A stretch of 64,000 nt of DNA from Schistocerca nitens (taxonomy: Eukaryota; Arthropoda; Insecta; Orthoptera; Acrididae). A program made the position numbers and the translations under genes. Position 1 is the first letter of the stretch, and each line of letters starts with the position of its first letter. Under the pieces are notes generated by a model that saw only the letters and a program-made list of their open reading frames with translations, searched no databases and was not told where the DNA came from. Positions 21,391-32,935 of this stretch are shown one piece after another. The stretch lies in the NCBI RefSeq assembly GCF_023898315.1, contig NC_064618.1, positions 247,169,076 to 247,233,075 on the forward strand. The letters are read 5' to 3'.

Positions 21391-21780
21391 CACACACGAG
21401 ATCGAAAAATGTGAGATCAGGCCAAGTAGAAAGTGATAATGGGGGGGGGGGGGGGTAGAGTGTGGGGTGGTTTTAGAATGGTTTGAACTCACTCTGGTAT
21501 CCGTATTGTGAACTAGGGCAGCCGTTCTTCTAACTTCAAGTGAAGATAGACACACACGATCTGAAAAAAGTGGGGACAGGGAGTGGCAAAAGTGGAGACA
21601 GGGAGTGGCGGAATGTGGGACAGTTTACAAGCACTCTTTGGTGTCTGTAGTGCGAACTTGGACAGTCAACTTGCAAACTTTGAGGAGATCGTATATACAC
21701 AGACTTGACCTGAAAATGTGGTGGTGGTGGTGGTGGTGGTGGTGGCAGAACGTGGGGGCTGGAGATGATGTAAAGTAGAG
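21391..21780. repeat. Three diverged tandem units of about 150-160 bp with simple repeats
   Basis: The block CACACACGA(GATC/TCT)GAAAAA occurs at 21,391 and 21,551, with a weaker third copy at about 21,697. Each is followed by a G-rich run and a 'GTGGGACAG/GTGGTTTTAG' segment. A G homopolymer (about 21,440-21,455) and a GGT microsatellite (about 21,718-21,744) sit inside the units. No coding is expected. Long proline-rich frames on the minus strand are by-products of these repeats. Confidence 0.5.
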
Positions 21781-21799
21781 GCAAGGGGTATTGGAGTGT

Positions 21800-22950
21800 G
21801 GAGGAGGACAGTCCCGCAGTCAGTTTCCAGCCAAAAACAATAATGAATAAACTACACTTATCTAAACTTCCTTTCTGGCAGCTGGGCAGAGACTGACCAT
21901 TCCTTGCCATTTCCAGATGTTGTGTGGTGGTGGATGATGTCATGGGAGTGGGGGAGGGGTGGGTGGAGTTTGATTAGTGGATTTAGCCCAACTGACCCAC
22001 TTTCCCACCAGAGTTTGAATTTCATACCATGACGCCAGTGTGACGTATCCATATCTATGGCCGCCGTCTTTGATCCGCCACCTTGAATAAATTTTTCAAC
22101 AATGCAAAGTGTCCCAAATACTGCCTAGCCGCACTACTCGAGTGAAGTGAGAGAATGTGTGAATTATTAGATTCCATACAAAATTGCAAGCTGTCAACAA
22201 AAGTACCTGTCTTAATAGGGAAAGACAACATCAGAAACACACGCTTTTCGAGGTTGAAATATGTGTTTACATTCTCTTTCTGTCAGTGAAGTAAGCTTCT
22301 ATTATACAGATACTTGGAAATGTTTCTCCATGAATAAGTTGTAGCTTAGATACCTAAATCAGCGAGATCCAGCTGTGTCTAGATTTTTTTCCCAGATCAT
22401 TCATGGATTTCGATAATTTGCTAATGCTTGGAAGGTAAAAATACAATAAATATTTCATTAATTAAGTGGAAAAGTAATTTGCTTTCTCATCACTTGAAAC
22501 GATGGTGTGGCTCAAGCTGTCAAAAGGTAACAACTAAAAGCTTTCACAGCAGAGAGTGTTGTGACTGTATGTATTACACCTAACCTGGCCAAACAATGTT
22601 CTGCGAGGGCATGGGTTCCAGCTGCGATCCTGCATAGTGCTAAGAGTGCAGCGGTGAGTGGGACTGAAAGGCGAGAAGGAACAAGAACAGCAAGGCTGTG
22701 GGCCATACACTGTGAGGCAGCCAGCTTCTCACAGTTTTTCAACAATACCAGTTGTGTTAAATTAGGTTTAAGTTCTGCATTACAAATTCCACCTGCTCAA
22801 AAAAGGAAAAGTGGAGAAGCCACCTCATCCAGTGCTGAAAGAGAATTACTTTACTTTTTATATAGTTTGAAGGGCATGGAAAGTGCTTAATATGCCATCA
22901 CACTATTATGAGCTGGAATATCATTCATTGGAATGTGGTTACAACAGCAG
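21800..22950. other. no confident feature
   Basis: No family recognised. A 109-codon plus-strand frame at 22,561-22,890 (ending 'AERELLYFLYSLKGMESA') and a 77-codon minus-strand frame overlap. Neither shows known motifs. The plus frame lies just upstream of the hAT remnant and could be an upstream part of it, but I cannot show this. Confidence 0.35.
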
Positions 22951-22959
22951 CCACAAAGA

Positions 22960-23600
22960 CAATATGATGCACTACTCTTCTGATGAACGAGAGTGAATGC
23001 TGGCTCTTCAGGTGACCATTAGGAAAAACATTGAGTTAAGGGAAAAATTCTATGTGGTCGACATCACCAATTATTTCATTTAATCAAATCTTTTAATGCA
23101 AGGGAAGAATGTTTGGTGACTGAAACGGTGGACAAGATTAATGCAATAAAACAAAAATAAATCCTATGGAAAATTCAGCTTCAAGTTCATGATATGGAAC
23201 ATATACCAGAACTCAAGGCAGCCATTTCTGTATCAGATATATCTGGCTATGTTTCATTAATTGATACATTTCAACATGAATTCTCAAAGATTTCGATTTA
23301 AATGTCAGCCCATTCTCACTTGTGGTTGCTAGTATACTTCCTCATTACCTCCAACTTGTCCTAATACACTTACAGTGTAACACACAGCTCAATGACTTGT
23401 TTGTGCAATCCAGAAATTTACAAGAATCTTATAAAATGCTGCCATAAAAGACATATCGTCAACTACTCAGTCAAGTCCAATCTTTGGTTCAACAAGTGTG
23501 TGTGAACAGATTTTTTCTGTTATGAAACTGAGAAAGTCCCACCAGTGTTCGGATTTAGCAGATTTTAATCTGCATGACACCAGTGGTTGTATCATGAGCT
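22960..23600 (+). pseudogene. hAT-type transposase C-terminal remnant
   Basis: Plus-strand reading gives 'VHDMEHIPELKAAISVSDIS' followed, after frameshifts, by 'FGSTSVCEQIFSVMKLRK' near 23,480-23,540. The latter is the hAT dimerisation motif (the C-E-x-x-F-S-x-M-K pattern) seen in the ZBED5/GTF2IRD2-like branch. A block near 23,080-23,130 could be the 'LQGKN' region of the same family. Stops and frame changes are frequent. No terminal repeats found. Domesticated host genes also use this fold, but the decay argues against that here. Confidence 0.6.
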
Positions 23601-24170
23601 GTAGTTCCAGATGTATCACATAGTCTGAAATCAAACTGTACATAAATTTATAAACATCACAACTTAATGTTAAATGTCTGTATGTATAGCTGTTTGTGGT
23701 TCTGTTCACTGCATCAGCATTTTGTAATGTACATATTGAATTAAGCAGGAAGTCATTGCTTTGGCGGAAAACTGAAAAGGTGAAAATAAGCACTACAGGT
23801 AGCGATGAAATCCCCATAGAAAAATGTGCTGGAGTATTTGGCTTTTAGAAATAGTCGCACTGTGCTGCAGCAACGTCTTCCTACGTTTCCCTTCGGCATA
23901 TAGCCATCTCACTCACACACATGCTCGGATTGGCGCAATAATGGGGGAAGGCGGTGTGCTGAGGAGACTTGACAACGCTCGCAGAGCGCAAGCACCCATC
24001 AGAAGTGCAAATCTTTGCTAGTCCTGGATTAGACTGTGGCTGTACTCCATTCGATTTCAATGTGTTTTCACTTAATACTGAAAAGAGTCAAAAGAGTGGT
24101 CGGTAGGTACACTTTAGTAGCTTCTGGAACTACAGGTGCAGCAACCTGTGTTTAATTTCCTATCACAGTT

Positions 24171-24245
24171 CGTGTGTGTGTGTGTGCGCGCTCGCGCGCG
24201 CGTGTGTGTGTGTGTTTGTGTGCCGGCGTTCGCGCGCATGCACGC
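24171..24245. repeat. GT/GC microsatellite
   Basis: A (GT)n tract is interrupted by GCGCGCTCGCGCGCGCG and followed by another GT run. Mixed purine-pyrimidine alternation of this kind can adopt Z-DNA. Confidence 0.85.
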
Positions 24246-24958
24246 AATGTTTAGCAAACAAAAGATATATCCCACTGTCTTGAAAAAAATTGGGGGGAAT
24301 AAATTAATGAACTCAATACGTAACCAAGAAGGCGAGTCGTATAAACTTCGTGATTTGTGACACCAACCACTGTGTAAGTTGTCCATTATATTCCTGAAGT
24401 AGACCATGAATGTGATGTGGCAGCTGTTGAACTAAAAATTAGTTGTGAAATGCCTGCATCAATGAATACAATAAGATTTTAAAATCTTGGTAGAGTGGTG
24501 TGTCTCCACATGATATTTACATGGCAGCTGTTCGTTAGTTTGACACAGCAGACGGCATTTACGTCTTCGAGTGTTTCTGGCCCCTAATTTATTACTGCGC
24601 GAAACCTATTTTCGGATCCAACATTAATGGGTTTCGTCTTCCTTGTATTTAATTCTTGTCACAACTCCACTATGACATTAATACCCACCCGTACAATTTC
24701 CGTTGACGGCTTATTGAAGGCTGTGGAGCTACGTAGAATTTGTGGCGTCATGTTTGAACGATAGCTCACGGTGCCACTAAGGAATGACAGAAGTTATACT
24801 TAGATACGTGTGCGATCCCGGCTTAAACCCGGCTCCTGTTGCTTACGGACATGGTTTATGAATAAATACTTTGGCGGTTGATTGTGATCTTTGGCACACT
24901 AAAATTTTGCGTTCTGTCAGCGACAAAGTTTGAATGTTGATTTTGGATTGACAGTGTG

Positions 24959-25078
24959 ATGGATGAGTTGTCAAAGTTCATCCTCGAGCAGAAAAACTTG
25001 ATATATGAAGAAAAGAAGAAATTGAACCTGATACCAATTGCCAGCCCACGTAACGCCATCTCCAGTGATGATGCCAAA
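24959..25078 (+). CDS. Candidate first coding exon of a host gene (unidentified)
   Basis: ATG at 24,959 has a good context (G at -3, G at +4) and opens 40 codons. They end at AAA followed by GTGAGT (25,079-25,084), a consensus splice donor in phase 0. If unspliced, the frame reaches TAG at 25,109-25,111. The peptide starts MDELSKFILEQKNLIYEEKK and is highly charged. The pattern F-I-x-E-Q-K-x-L-x-x-E-x-K recalls the N-terminus of centrosomal proteins such as CSPP1, but that is a weak resemblance. No transposon family explains the segment. A related block occurs 243 bp downstream. No later exons were identified. Confidence 0.35.
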
Positions 25079-25165
25079 GTGAGTTACGAGGTTGACAATT
25101 ATTGCGGCTAGGTCTTCGTATTTGCATTGTATTGAATCCGTTGTTTATATACAACAAAGGCTGAA

Positions 25166-25333
25166 ATGCAGAAACAGCCAGAGTGTAAGTGGAGCAGTGA
25201 TGTATTTGATGTGTCAGCTTTCATCATTCGTCAGAGAAGTTTGATTTATGAAGAAAAGAAGAAATTGTGGATGGTAGAGAGTGAGAGTCACACAGCGCTA
25301 GATAATTTAACAATTCGCCACCCCGAATCTTAA
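25166..25333 (+). CDS. Related short ORF, possible duplicated exon
   Basis: This 55-codon frame contains 'FIIRQRSLIYEEKKKLW', matching 'FILEQKNLIYEEKKKLN' of the candidate exon at 24,959, with a 20-base exact nucleotide match (ATGAAGAAAAGAAGAAATTG). The offset of 243 bp is a multiple of three and the frames agree. It could be a tandemly duplicated or alternative first exon. It could also be a chance-preserved fragment of an unknown repeat. No splice donor as good as that at 25,079 is obvious. I do not assign a function. Confidence 0.25.
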   Translation: MQKQPECKWSSDVFDVSAFIIRQRSLIYEEKKKLWMVESESHTALDNLTIRHPES

Positions 25334-25339
25334 AGGTGC

Positions 25340-28090
25340 TTACATTTCTAATTAGATTTGGTATCTGTACCATATTTATTAAAGGGAATGGCTGCATAAC
25401 GCGACAGAAACTAAATATTATGTACATGCCTGAGCCCGACCGTAAACCTAGCGAATGACTATTATTACGACAATATATAGAATCTAATGCACTGTTGATA
25501 TTTATTCTATTACGCATACGGTATTTTTATATTTAATTTTATCAATATGGGCATACGTTAAAGCAAATGTACACATGCTGTTGGGAACACACTGATTCGT
25601 CGTGTTCTACGTACTTCACCAAAGAAACTTCTGCAAGAAGTGGACTTCGTTTTTATTTATTTACGACGTGTTCGTTGTATTTCTGATTTAAAAGTATAGA
25701 ATATTTTGTGAAAATGAGTATCAGGCTTAAAAATAATAGCCTATAAGAAGATATGTCTTGTATAAGCCCAGACGAAGAAATGCCTAATTTCTCACAAAGC
25801 AAGGTTCCCATATTTGTCACTAAGCCGTTGTCTTCCTGATTCTGACATGAGAGAGAATGTACAATAGTCATGCGCATCACAAATTCTTATATTTCGTTTA
25901 TTTTGAATAGGTGTCCGTTTCTTAACAGATGTAACATGGTGAGTTACGAAAAACGCTGAAAGAATAAAACGTCTATCATCGTGAGTAGTGTAAGGGACTT
26001 CTTGGTTTAAGGGATTCTCTAATATAATAGACCCCTTTTCATTGTGGATAATCGTATACATTGTCCAGCTGTACCTTGGTTGATGACAGAGGTGAACCAG
26101 AAAACTGCACAAGATTGTTGCTGAACAATGTCTTAGAGTACACGAGATGTCTTGAAATACAAAAATTCTTTTGTCCTATTGGTAGGCCATCATTAAGAAA
26201 GCACTACATATCTGTTGCTAATAAACTAATCAATGGGGATACGGCACAATCTGTCAGGAAAATTTGGGAGTAAATGCTATTGGCATTTAGGATTCAACAG
26301 ATAGCTGGGTAAATTATTTCACTAAACACTTGGTGTTGGCTCAAATTCAGGCATGGTTAATGACTTGCACCCATGCCTGCAATTTAAGGGAGGGTTTACT
26401 TTGCCACATCATGGTCACATTTGTCCTTTCCATAATCAGAGGGCACTGGATGGGTACTTTCTCTGCTGTGATGTTACTACCTACCCTGTCTCCTAGCACT
26501 TGTGCTGCTCAGACTAATCATCACATAAAAAGGCATTATGCAACTACTGTTACTCAACTCCATGCCTAAAGATGGTGGCCTGTTGCCTCATAGAAATTTA
26601 ATAATAAAGTTTTTACATCGAGGGCCCATTACACATTATGCCTCAGGAGCTAATAACCAGTGAATTACTTTGGCAAAACCTTAAACATACGTATTGTGAT
26701 GTTAAACATAGTAATCGAGGAAGAACATAACTAAGATCCATACAAATTTATGGAGCTCCAGCTTTTTAAGGGTCGTATTTGGTACACCTACGTGTCTTAA
26801 CAATAAAACTGCCAAATATTGCTGTCTTAAGTCTAACCATTTTTAGAAATTCAGTTTTGAAGGCCCTTCATTAGCTGGGCACCAATTTCCTTATTTTGAG
26901 AGAGCTACTTCTTAGTAATGAGTTGATCTGCAGACCTCATTTTTTATTCATGAAGTACATAGACCAGTAAGTGGAAATGATGTCTAAAAAGTAGGATACA
27001 CTATTTAGATTGATTTTGAAAAATGTTGAAACCTCCACTGTTTTCAGGCTCTTCTTGAAATTCATGATGTTTAAAAATATCATAATTTTATTCAAGGAGA
27101 CATTACACACTTAAGCTAGTGAAGTGTAGGTTAAGTCTTTAGTCATAATATTAGGTAAAAATAATGGTGAAAAGCTTATGGGATTGAAATTAATAGTTCT
27201 TATCTTCACTTAAAGATGACTCCATTGGAAAAAAAATCAAATTTGGTGAACCTTGAAGTTGTGGAGTGATACATAGACAATTGAATCTAAACTTCATTTT
27301 TTCTTAAATGTTTACATACCTGATGGCAATCTTAGGTGCAAAGAGCAATATTCTAACTCAATTTCTTCATTGACAAAGAATAAAATTGAAAAGCCCCTTA
27401 CACTTACCATCCACATTCGGCACTGCAGGGGATTGGTAATTAAAACCATGTATATTCTTTGAAAAAGTGTTCCTGAAATGCGTTTGTTGTTGACCCTGTA
27501 GGTCAGAACTGAAACAGGTGGGACATAAAAGCAGTTATTTATCACTTTTGTTAAGGTATGATTCATGCAAAGAACAGTTTCATAAACAAATCCAAATATA
27601 AAGTACGAAAGTGTACTTTTAAAACTTTTCTTTATTTTATGCTTAGGATCCATATCAAATCAGGCATTTCAGATGCCTGATTCTATCATAACTCGGGCAG
27701 GGTATGTCAGATGACCATTTAATTTTTTTGTAAAATTTTAAGTTAAGGGCCCAAAACAAAGAAGAGTTTTAAAAATAAAATTTCAAATAATGGAAATATC
27801 ATGATGGGATAGCAAAAATATGAAAAGGATACACTGACTTCTTTACATTTGAAGCTGGTTATTAATTAGGCATTTTCAGCTTTTTTTTCTTATTTTATGG
27901 AACGGTTTCATAATTGATCAGCAGATAGTGCTGAAACTTGTTTTCAAATGGTTTTTGTATTTTCCAACAATGCTCTCAACTTTGTTTGTTGTGGACAGTG
28001 CTCAGTTAGTATTGCTGAGCTTTAGTTGTGCTTGAGAGTTAATTACAAAATGGAGAAATGTAGTATTGGTTTGTAGAATAGTGATATGTA
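25340..28090. other. AT-rich sequence, no recognisable feature
   Basis: About 2.7 kb with no RT, transposase or tandem array that I can recognise. The longest frame is a 113-codon minus-strand ORF at 27,312-27,653 ('VYETVLCMNHTLTKVINN') without known motifs. A frame at 25,792-26,112 (minus) is likewise anonymous. Introns or old repeats are both possible. Confidence 0.45.
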
Positions 28091-28139
28091 ATACTAAAAA
28101 CAGAAATTGTATGAAACTGCATGCGAGATTGTTTGTGCA

Positions 28140-29796
28140 AGACTCAGTATCAGAGGTGGGCATAAAATTATAATTGGAACCTTCCACTGCCCTCGAGGCT
28201 CATATCCTGATGTAACACAAAACTTTGGAGAAAACCTCAGTTCACTTGTAAGTAATTCTCCAGTCATACTGTAATCATTGATGGAAACTTTAATCCTCCA
28301 AGAATTAATTGTAACAATTGCAGTTAGTGGTAGGCGTGATAAGACATCGCTTCTCAAAAAACTGCCTAGAACAGATAGTCAGGAACTTCACTCATGCTGG
28401 AAACATATGGAATCTAATAGCAACAAATACACCTGACATTTTTGAGGATGTCCACATCAAAACTGGTATCAGTGACCACGATATGGTTGTAGCAACGAAG
28501 GACAACTAAAACAAGCAGGAAGATGTATATGTTCAGTGGACTAGATAAAAAATCAGTAGTGTGTAACTTAAAACTTCCAGTACGTAAAGGAACTCTGGCC
28601 CAAGTTTAAAAGAATAGTTACCCATGCTCCGGATTGGAGGGGACCTCCATGATATACAGTCACTGTAAATAAACTTCTGAAGGAACAGAGATTACTGCAT
28701 AATATGTGTGAAACAAAGTGTAAGACTATAGATAGATATCCTGAATGAAATGCATTTGGATGTCATGAGAGAAAGGTGCAATGACTTCTGTAGCAGAATA
28801 CTGTCAAATGATCTTTCTCAGAACCCAAAGAAATTCTGGTTGTATGTAAATGCTGTTAGTGGCACCAGAGTTAGTGTTCAGTCCCTAGTGAATGCGACAG
28901 GAACTGAAATTGAGAGCTCCAGGTGTTGATGAAATCCCTGTCATATTCTATAGTGAATTTGCGGCTGTGTTATCCAGTCTTCTAATTATAAGCTATTGTA
29001 TATCCCTTGAACGAAAAACTGCACCCAAGACTTTTTGCAGAGCATGCAATTATCTATAATGAAGTACTATCTGAGAGAAGCTGTATAAATATTCAGTCAG
29101 ATCTTGATAAGATTTCAACATGATGCAGGGATTGGCAACTTGCTCTAAATGTTCATAAATGTAAAATTTTGCACTTTACAAAACAAAACAAAAACATAGT
29201 ATTGTATGACTGTAATACCAGTGAGAATAATCAATGAGTCACTGTTGAAGTTGGCCAACTTGTACAAACACCTGGGTGTATCATTTGTAGGGATATGAAA
29301 TGGAATGTTCACATAGGTTCAGTTGTGGGTAAAGCAGGTGTCAGACTTCAGTTTATTGGTAGAATGCTGGGAAGTGCAATTACTCTGCAAAAGAGATTGC
29401 TTACAAATCACTCAAGCAACCAGTTCTAGAATATTGCTCAAGTGTGTGGGACCCATACCAGATAGGACAAAAGTTTGGGATATTGGACGTATACAGAGAA
29501 GGGCAGCTCAAATGGCTACAGGTTTGTATGATTTGTGGGAGAGTGTCACAGAGATACTGAAGGAACTTAACTGGAAGACTCTTGAAGATTGCCATAAACT
29601 AGCCCAAGAAAGTCTGTTAACGAAGTTTCAAGAACGAACTTTAAATGTTGACTCTAGGAATATACTAAAATCCACTATGTTTCGCTCACATAGGGACCAT
29701 GAGGATAAGATTAGAGTAATTACTGCATGCACAGAGCCATTCAACCAATCATTCTTCCCACACTCCATACATGAATGTAACAGGAAGAAATCCTAA
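28140..29796 (+). pseudogene. LINE ORF2 pseudogene (endonuclease end and RT end)
   Basis: Endonuclease: 'KIIIGTFHCPRGSYPDVTQN', 'IIDGNFNPPRIN' in another frame, and 'TNTPDIFEDVHIKTGISDHD', where Ser-Asp-His is the catalytic end. After many stops the RT C-terminus appears as 'SDLDKIST.CRDWQLALNVH', 'KWNVHIGSVVGKAGVRLQFI' and 'LYDLWESVTEILKELNWKTL', and the frame ends at 29,794 with 'SFFPHSIHECNRKKS'. At least six frameshifts or stops. The endonuclease catalytic His is kept but the RT active site is not present. Confidence 0.75.
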
Positions 29797-29861
29797 TAAC
29801 TGTTACAATGGCATGTACCGTTTGCCATGCACCTCATGGTGTTTTGCAGAGTGTAGATGTA

Positions 29862-29925
<64 letters not shown>
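29862..29925 (+). repeat. (GT)n microsatellite at LINE 3' end
   Basis: About 32 GT units follow 'GCAGAGTGTAGATGTAAG', where other copies of this LINE end in short GATGTA-type repeats. It probably grew from the LINE's own 3' repeat. Confidence 0.9.
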
Positions 29926-29927
<2 letters not shown>

Positions 29928-30229
29928 AATATCCTGGGAAGGATACTGTACAAAAATCCATAGGACAAAAATTTAGATGGATCTGAAAGATGATGATATT
30001 TAACCGAGACGGTTTATAATATGCAGCAGCACCAATAAATGGCAAAATTACACTCTTCAAACAATGGAAAATCCGAGATGAAAAGTAACACTATGCTGCT
30101 CACCATATAGTGGAGATGCCGAGTGGCAGATAGGCCCAACAAAAAGACACTCACACTTAAAGCTTTCAGCGATTAAGGCCTTCGTCAACAAAACACGCAC
30201 ACAAACGCAACTCACACACGACTGCAGTC

Positions 30230-31269
30230 TCAGGTTACTGAAACCACACGGGAAGCTTCAGCACCAGTGCATGATGGGAGTGACAACTTGGTGGGGGGAG
30301 GGGGAGGGGGAGGGGTTAGGAGGAGGCTGGGGCAAGGAAGAGGAGGGATGGTATGGTGGGGGTGATGGACTGTGAAGTGATGCAGGTTGGACGGAGCACA
30401 AGGGAGAGGTGGGGAGGGGAGGGGGGAGTAGTGGAAAAGGAGAGAAATAAAAAGGCTGTGTGTAGTGGTGGAATGATGGCTGTGTAGTGCTGGAATGGGA
30501 ACAGGGAAGGGGCTGGATGGGTGAGAACAGTGACTAACAAAGGTTGAGCCCAGGAGGATTACAGGAATGTAGGATGTGCTACAGGGAAAGTTCCCACCTG
30601 CGCAATTCAGAAAAGCTGGTGTTGATGGGAAGGATCCATGTGGTGCAGACTGTGAAGCAGTCATTGAAATGAAGGATATCATGTTCGGATGCGTGTTCAG
30701 CAATAGAGTGGTCCACTTGCTTCTTGGCCACAGTTTTCGGTGGCCATTCATGCAGACAGACAGCTTGTTTGTTGTCATGACTACAGAGGATGCAGCACAA
30801 GGTTGCAGCTTAGCTTGTAGACCACATGACTGGTTTCACATTTAGCTCTGACTTTGGTGGGATAGGTGATATCAGTGAATAGACTGGAGTAGGTGGTGGT
30901 GGGAGGATGTATGGGACATGTCTTGCATCTAGTTCTATTACAGGGATATGAGCCATGAGGTAAGGGCTTGGGAGTAGAGGTTGTGCTGGGATGAATGAGT
31001 ACATTGTGTAGGCTCGGTGGATGGCGTAATACCACTGTGGGAAGGGTGGAAAGAATAGTGGGCAGGATATTTCTCATTTCACGGCACAACAAGAGGTAAT
31101 CAAAACTCTGGCAGAGAATGTAATTCAGTTGCTCCAGTCCTCGGTGGTACTGAGTTATGAGAGGGAATGCTCCCCTATGACCAGATGGTGAAACTTTGGG
31201 AGGTGGTTGGTGACTGGAAAGATAAGGCACAAGATACTTGTTTTTGCACAAGGTTGGGAGGATAATCAC
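30230..31269 (-). pseudogene. Penelope GIY-YIG endonuclease region
   Basis: The frame at 30,781-31,269 ends with 'CNRTRCKTCPIHPP', the Cys cluster that precedes the GIY-YIG domain, and then 'TSHVVYKLSC'. A stop and frameshift follow. The next frame (30,230-30,778) begins 'TTNKLSVCMNGHRK', matching the 'ETTNKLSVRMNGHR' helix that carries the conserved Arg. Its distal part, after 'PSTPAFLNCAGGNFPCSTSY', is a Pro/Ser/His-rich reading of a CT-rich 3' region (30,290-30,480) that is probably partly non-coding. The Tyr pair of GIY-YIG falls in the broken segment. Confidence 0.75.
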
Positions 31270-32400
31270 GGTCTATAAAGGCTTCAGTGAGGCCCTCGGT
31301 ATATTTCGAAAGGGACTGCTCGTCACTGCAAATGTAACGACCGCGGGTGGTTAGGCTGTATGGAAGGGACTTCTTGGTATGGAACAGGTGGCAGCTGTCG
31401 ATGTGGAGGTATTGCTGGTGGTTCGTAGGTTTGATGTGGACGGAGGTACTGATACAGCCATCTTTGAGGTGGAGGTAAACATCTAGAAAGGTGGCATGTT
31501 GGGTTGAGTAGTATCAGGTGAAGCAAATGGGGGACAAATTGTTGAGGTTCTGGAGGAATGTGGATTGGGTGTCCTCACTTTCAATCCAGATAGCAAAGAT
31601 GTCATCAATGAACCTGAACCAGGTGAGGGGTTTAGGATTCTGGGTGTACTGTAACGATTCTTCCAGATGGCCCATGCGTAGGTTGGCATAAGATTGTGCC
31701 ATGCGGGTGCCCATAGCCGTACCATGGATTTGTTTGTAGGTAATGCCTTCGAAGGAGAAGCAATTGTGGGAGAGGACGTTGGAGTTGGTCAGGCGACGAG
31801 AGGAGTTGGTCATGGCGACTAGGAAGGAGGTTGTTGGTTTGGAATCCTTTAGGCAAGGTTCAGTATTGGTCTTTAGTTGAGTCTGGTAGGGTTGGTGGCA
31901 AAAAAGTGTTACCATTGTAGCGACTGGGAGAAGAAAAGGTCTTTCACAAGTCCTGCATGATTGAATTTGAGAGTGAGGCAAAAGATTTGGTCTCTGGAAA
32001 GGACTGACATGGGGCTCAAGATTCTTTCTGGAGGAAAGGTTCATTACTGTGTTGTGGGTCTGTTTATGTTCTGGATTCTGTGAGGTAGTGGGAGGGAGTT
32101 TTTGAGGTCGGGGTGAGTGTAGTAGGTCTGCGAGTCAGGGTTTGTCAGCTATGTGGGGGAGGTTTGGTGGTGCTGTAGAGATGGTGGACAGTGGTACTCC
32201 AAAGTGGGCGTAGGAAGTGAGAAGGGTAGAGAGCTTTTTGAGGTGGCGTTGTGCATGTTGCTCACATTCCTGCAGGGCAAGAGTTCCAGTAATTTGGGAT
32301 TACATAGCAGTAGAATTTTGTGGATGGAGAGAAGGTACGGAAGGAGATTTGGGCTTGGTTAACATGGTTTTGCAGGACTATGTTGGTGAGGGCTAAGGAT
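31270..32400 (-). pseudogene. Penelope reverse transcriptase
   Basis: The frame at 31,514-32,044 has 'CFSFEGITYKQIHGTAMGTR' followed by 'YANLRMGHLEESL' and the catalytic 'FRFIDDIFAIW' (x-I-D-D). These are the RT motifs of Penelope, related to telomerase RT. Frameshifted upstream parts reach about 32,400 ('LALQECEQHAQRHLKKLSTL'), and downstream parts to 31,270 give the thumb. The active-site Asp pair is intact, but at least two frameshifts interrupt the protein. Confidence 0.82.
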
Positions 32401-32479
32401 TGGCAGAAACTGAACAGGTGTGGGTCATCGTGGAAGGTGGGGTGGCAGCCAGAGATGGGCGAGTAGCAGGAAAGGAGAG

Positions 32480-32935
32480 AAAAATTTGAGACTTTACTGA
32501 AAATTATAGTTTCCTAATACAAGTTGGGAATCACTGGTGTAATTCTCAGTCAACCGTGTATCCATTTGTAGTTTACTGCAAATGTGTACGATTCTGTAAA
32601 ATCTCTGAATGTGTGCTGTGTATCTTATCACATGCAGTACAATACCTCAGCTGTGTAAGTTTTCCTGAGACATTTTGTCAACAATCTCAAACAGCAGCTT
32701 GCAGATAGGCAGATTAAAAATGTGGGTATTCTACATCGTAGGATACCACCTGTCTGCTTTGACCTATGACGTAGTTGCACTGTGCCGCGATGTGTTGTGT
32801 GACATCATTGAGATGCGATGTGTTTGTTTTGGAGTGGAAATGATACATTGTTGCAGAGAGTGCGGTGTGTGAAGAGGTGGCATGCTCTAGCAGTTTAATT
32901 ATTTGATGGGGATGTGTTTGCAAGGCATGTTATTG
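32480..32935. other. no recognisable feature
   Basis: Ordinary AT-rich sequence between the Penelope element and the LINE tail. No coding motif or terminal repeat seen. Confidence 0.45.

Larger units (their letters stand above)
28100..29930 (+). mobile_element. CR1-like LINE with internal RT deletion
   Basis: The plus strand carries the end of the endonuclease (about 28,140-28,510), fragments of RT, and the complete C-terminal block and 3' end (29,040-29,860). It ends in a GT microsatellite. The catalytic core of RT between about 28,930 and 29,040 has been deleted, joining the early-RT sequence to 'SERSCINIQSDLDKIS'. It belongs to the same family as 582-1,500 (-). Confidence 0.8.
30070..32470 (-). 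mobile_element. Penelope-like retroelement
   Basis: The minus strand encodes a Penelope-type RT (31,514-32,044) followed by a thumb and linker, then a GIY-YIG-type endonuclease region (about 30,640-31,000). The 3' non-coding end (30,070-30,240) contains 'GCCGAGTGGCAGATAGGC' and 'TTAAGGCCTTCGTCAACA' on the plus strand. The order RT then endonuclease is characteristic of Penelope elements. Frameshifts and stops make it inactive. The 5' limit near 32,470 is approximate. A C-terminal fragment of the same family sits at 42.0-42.6 kb. Confidence 0.82.

Noticed and set aside
21536-21943. 135-codon proline-rich minus-strand frame
   Set aside because: It is the reading of GGT and G-rich tandem repeats. 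Composition, not a gene.
27312-27653. 113-codon minus-strand frame as a possible host exon
   Set aside because: No recognisable domain, no good splice sites noticed, and AT-rich sequence gives such frames by chance.
30230-30540. Proline/serine-rich frames over the CT-rich strand
   Set aside because: Low-complexity reading of the 3' non-coding end of the Penelope element.
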